Shown here piece after piece: positions 15,174 through 15,190 of a DNA stretch of 15,190 nucleotides (its first letter is position 1; the number at the start of each line of letters is the position of its first letter). Where the stretch lies: contig DGTD01000124.1 in NCBI GenBank assembly GCA_002396385.1, positions 1 through 15,190 of the forward strand. The letters are read 5' to 3'. Below the pieces are notes generated by a model. That model was given only the letters and a program-made list of their open reading frames with translations. It was not told the origin of the DNA and ran no database searches. Position numbers and translations under genes: made by a program. The DNA is from Bacteroidales bacterium UBA4345. Lineage in GTDB: Bacteria > Bacteroidota > Bacteroidia > Bacteroidales > Paludibacteraceae.

Positions 15174-15190
15174 TTTAGCGGACAGCAATA
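15174..15190 (-). repeat. right terminal inverted repeat of the IS
   Basis: On the minus strand it reads TATTGCTGTCCGCTAAA, the partner of the left repeat at 13749-13765. It coincides with the end of the window. Confidence 0.85.

Larger units (their letters stand above)
13749..15190 (+). mobile_element. IS4-family insertion sequence (DUF4372-type), complete
   Basis: The element is bounded by 17-base inverted repeats: TATTGCTGTCCGGTAAA at 13749-13765 and, on the minus strand, TATTGCTGTCCGCTAAA at 15190-15174 (16 of 17 match). It is 1442 bases long with one transposase gene, an inward terminator hairpin at the left end and terminators after the gene, all usual for IS4-type elements. Because the right repeat reaches the final base of the window, the outer flank and any target-site duplication cannot be seen. 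The open, intact transposase suggests a recently active copy. Confidence 0.88.

Overview
The window looks like a stretch of chromosome from a Bacteroidales bacterium (Bacteroides/Prevotella/Porphyromonas relatives). The evidence is an hmuYRSTUV-type heme operon, promoters with the Bacteroidetes -7 element TAnnTTTG rather than a sigma-70 -10 box, lipoproteins with acidic residues just after the lipidated cysteine, weak Shine-Dalgarno signals, and a DUF4372-type IS4-family element. I cannot name a genus with confidence.

Layout, left to right. Bases 1-449 hold the start of a minus-strand Rpn/PD-(D/E)XK nuclease gene that runs off the left edge. Bases 450-978 have no convincing gene. A plus-strand SAM methyltransferase (979-1638) converges on a minus-strand enolase (eno, 1720-3027), with a bidirectional terminator between them. 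From 3186 to 11856 lies a tightly packed minus-strand operon in the order hmuY-hmuR-hmuS-hmuT-hmuU-hmuV. Upstream of it, also on the minus strand, are a calycin-like lipoprotein with its own promoter (12067-12600) and a lipoprotein with a formylglycine-generating-enzyme fold (12747-13733). The right end is a whole IS4-family insertion sequence (13749-15190) whose right terminal repeat ends on the last base of the window.

How the genes probably work together. HmuY is a surface lipoprotein that captures heme and passes it to the TonB-dependent outer-membrane receptor HmuR. HmuS is a giant CobN/chelatase-like protein anchored at both ends in the inner membrane with its bulk in the periplasm, and probably processes the heme (iron removal has been proposed for this family). 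HmuT (seven-helix membrane protein), HmuU (ExbB/TolQ/MotA-like) and HmuV (DUF2149, ExbD-like topology) look like a proton-driven module dedicated to HmuS. The calycin-like lipoprotein may be an accessory of this system; the FGE-like lipoprotein may or may not be.

Most worth a second look: the heme-contact histidines known from Porphyromonas HmuY and HmuR appear to be absent, with methionines nearby; HmuS carries a Lys/Met-rich insertion of about 125 residues; the FGE-like protein lacks the catalytic cysteine pair; the IS sits only 15 bases upstream of that gene's start codon; and the IS carries two internal copies of its own terminal sequence.
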